A stretch of DNA of 6,848 bases. Source: an uncultured Burkholderiales bacterium. Its GTDB lineage: Bacteria > Pseudomonadota > Gammaproteobacteria > Burkholderiales > Burkholderiaceae_C. The position numbers and the translations under genes are program-made. The DNA lies in the NCBI GenBank assembly GCA_903926695.1, contig CAIYKK010000492.1, positions 1 to 6,848 on the forward strand, read 5' to 3'. Shown here piece after piece: positions 6,072 through 6,848 of the stretch. Each line of letters begins with the position of its first letter. Positions within the stretch are counted from its first letter, which is position 1. The notes under the pieces are model-generated. The model was given only the letters and a program-made list of their open reading frames with translations. It was not told the origin of the DNA and did no database searches.

Positions 6072-6295
6072 GGACAACTTTACCGGGCCGAACATTCAAT
6101 TGGATGTTTCTTCGCCCGGCAACGGGTTCGATCTTAAAAGCCTGGGGGCATCCTGCCGAATCAGGATCGCCTTGGGCCGGTGTAGGACAAGACGCCTGTT
6201 ACAAAAAACGCTATTTTTCAACGCCACCGAGATTCAAGAGGTTCGCCCGTGGCGCTGCTTTCAGGCAAAAAACGCAGTTTGTTGCGCTTGTGCCC

Positions 6296-6334
6296 TAGCG
6301 GTTCAGCGGGCTGAAAGGCGGTGAACGCTAAAAT
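6296..6334 (+). promoter_or_regulatory. Imperfect inverted repeat overlapping a TAAAAT box, candidate fba operator/promoter
   Basis: TAGCGGTTCA (6296-6305) and TGAACGCTA (6322-6330) are reverse complements except for one extra G in the left arm, with 16 bases between. The right arm overlaps TAAAAT (6329-6334), a five-of-six match to the -10 consensus, with no good -35 at 17 bases. The outer GCCC (6292-6295) and GGGC (6336-6339) add to the symmetry. The site lies about 115 bases before the fba ATG, so it would give a long leader. A repressor or activator site is plausible, as is an RNA hairpin or chance. Confidence 0.35.
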
Positions 6335-6447
6335 CGGGCTTCGGGTTACAGCGTGGTTACGGCCCACTTCAGGCAGCGTTTTGCCGGGGGCATTGAACCA
6401 GTTCCCACCGTTTTCTTCATGCTTTTTTAACTTTCAGGATTTCCAAC

Positions 6448-6848
6448 ATGGCACTCGTTTCGATGCGCGAGCTGCTGGATCACGCCGCCGCCAATGGCTA
6501 CGGCATTCCAGCTTTTAACGTCAACAATCTGGAGCAGGTTCAGGCCGTGATGGCTGCCGCTGATGAAGTCGGCGCACCCGTCATCCTGCAAGCCAGCGCA
6601 GGCGCACGCAAGTACGCGGGCGAGCACTTCATCAAGTACCTGATTCAGGCCGCTTGCGAAGCCTACCCGCACATTCCGCTGGTCATGCACCAGGATCACG
6701 GCACCTCGCCCGAGATTTGCCAGGGCGCGCTGAATCTGGGTTTTGGCTCGGTGATGATGGACGGCTCGCTGCGCACCGACGGCAAAACCCCTTCGGACTT
6801 CGCCTACAACGTCGAAGTGACCCAGCAAGTCGTGGCGATGGCGCACAA
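6448..6848 (+). CDS. fba: Class II fructose-bisphosphate aldolase, N-terminal 133 codons
   Basis: The 5' part of a class II (zinc-dependent) fructose-1,6-bisphosphate aldolase, which reversibly splits fructose 1,6-bisphosphate into dihydroxyacetone phosphate and glyceraldehyde 3-phosphate in glycolysis and gluconeogenesis. The protein opens [13 protein letters not shown] with [13 protein letters not shown] at 18-30. The HQDHGTS motif (81-87) supplies the catalytic Asp83 and zinc-ligand His84. [11 protein letters not shown] follows at 100-110. The spelling HxDHGTS and the FAYNVEVT region suggest the class IIB type, common in beta-proteobacteria. AGGA at 6436-6439 lies eight bases before the ATG, which fixes the start. 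The gene is cut by the right edge; about 350 residues in total are expected. In many relatives a pyruvate kinase gene precedes fba; here the upstream side instead holds a 390-bp non-coding region and an oppositely oriented small ORF. Confidence 0.97.
   Translation, partial: MALVSMRELLDHAAANGYGIPAFNVNNLEQVQAVMAAADEVGAPVILQASAGARKYAGEHFIKYLIQAACEAYPHIPLVMHQDHGTSPEICQGALNLGFGSVMMDGSLRTDGKTPSDFAYNVEVTQQVVAMAH

Larger units (their letters stand above)
6058..6447. other. Non-coding upstream region of fba
   Basis: These 390 bases lie between two divergent genes. I see no convincing CDS, tRNA or other RNA gene; plus-strand frames through it are low-complexity shadows. Contents noted: the Shine-Dalgarno of the minus-strand ORF (6066-6071), a direct repeat CAAAAAACGC at 6202-6211 and 6266-6275, an imperfect inverted repeat at 6296-6330, and a -10-like TAAAAT at 6329-6334 that could start fba transcription. 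A second, weaker fba promoter candidate is TTGAAC near 6396 with a poor -10. Confidence 0.45.

Noticed and set aside
6101..6150. Possible tRNA T-arm (GGGTTCGATC near 6124)
   Set aside because: The bases flanking the loop do not form a five-pair stem, and no acceptor, D or anticodon arms fit upstream.
5638..6324. Plus-strand frames of 228 and 180 codons across 5638-6324
   Set aside because: Compositions are low-complexity (Arg, Ser, Thr, His), there is no good ribosome site, and they cover the non-coding fba leader as well as the minus-strand ORF with the good Shine-Dalgarno.

Overview
The window looks like an accessory-to-housekeeping stretch of a betaproteobacterial chromosome, most likely from the Comamonadaceae/Burkholderiales. 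The evidence is the high-GC coding sequence, a class IIB-type fructose-bisphosphate aldolase, a NERD-type helicase and an acetyl-CoA hydrolase/transferase of the kinds common in that group, and a short-tailed SlyD. The assignment is by protein resemblance only, and no rRNA or other marker is present. I see no tRNA, rRNA, CRISPR array or origin.

From left to right: (1) 1-135, minus strand, a degraded C-terminal piece of an IS200/IS605 TnpA transposase, broken by a one-base frameshift and running off the left edge. (2) 152-1954, minus, a complete NERD nuclease-like/UvrD superfamily 1 helicase that ends within about 20 bases of the transposase remnant. (3) 1955-2113, a divergent intergenic region. 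(4) 2114-2554, plus, a stand-alone two-CBS-domain protein, convergent with (5) 2612-3088, minus, SlyD-like FKBP peptidyl-prolyl isomerase; an 11-bp inverted repeat overlaps the CBS stop codon and spans the gap between them. (6) 3215-4510, minus, acetyl-CoA hydrolase/4-hydroxybutyrate CoA-transferase family enzyme. (7) 4511-4832, about 320 bases without a convincing gene, whose only clear signal is a 20-base pure A/T tract just upstream of the CoA-transferase. (8) 4833-5639, minus, transglutaminase-like cysteine protein. (9) 5710-6057, minus, a 115-residue unrecognised ORF supported by a good Shine-Dalgarno. (10) 6058-6447, non-coding leader and promoter region of fba, with an imperfect inverted repeat overlapping a TAAAAT box. 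(11) 6448 to the right edge, plus, the first 133 codons of class II fructose-bisphosphate aldolase.

The genes do not form one pathway. The helicase is a DNA-transaction enzyme, SlyD a folding and metal-handling chaperone, the CoA-transferase and aldolase belong to central carbon metabolism, and the CBS and transglutaminase-like proteins have no assigned substrate. Minus-strand neighbours are separated by 70-130 bases or more, so tight operons are not evident. I found no convincing new multi-gene system. The points most worth a second look are the decayed transposase abutting the helicase, motif substitutions inside the helicase, the orphan ORF at 5710-6057, and several dyad-symmetric elements at gene boundaries.
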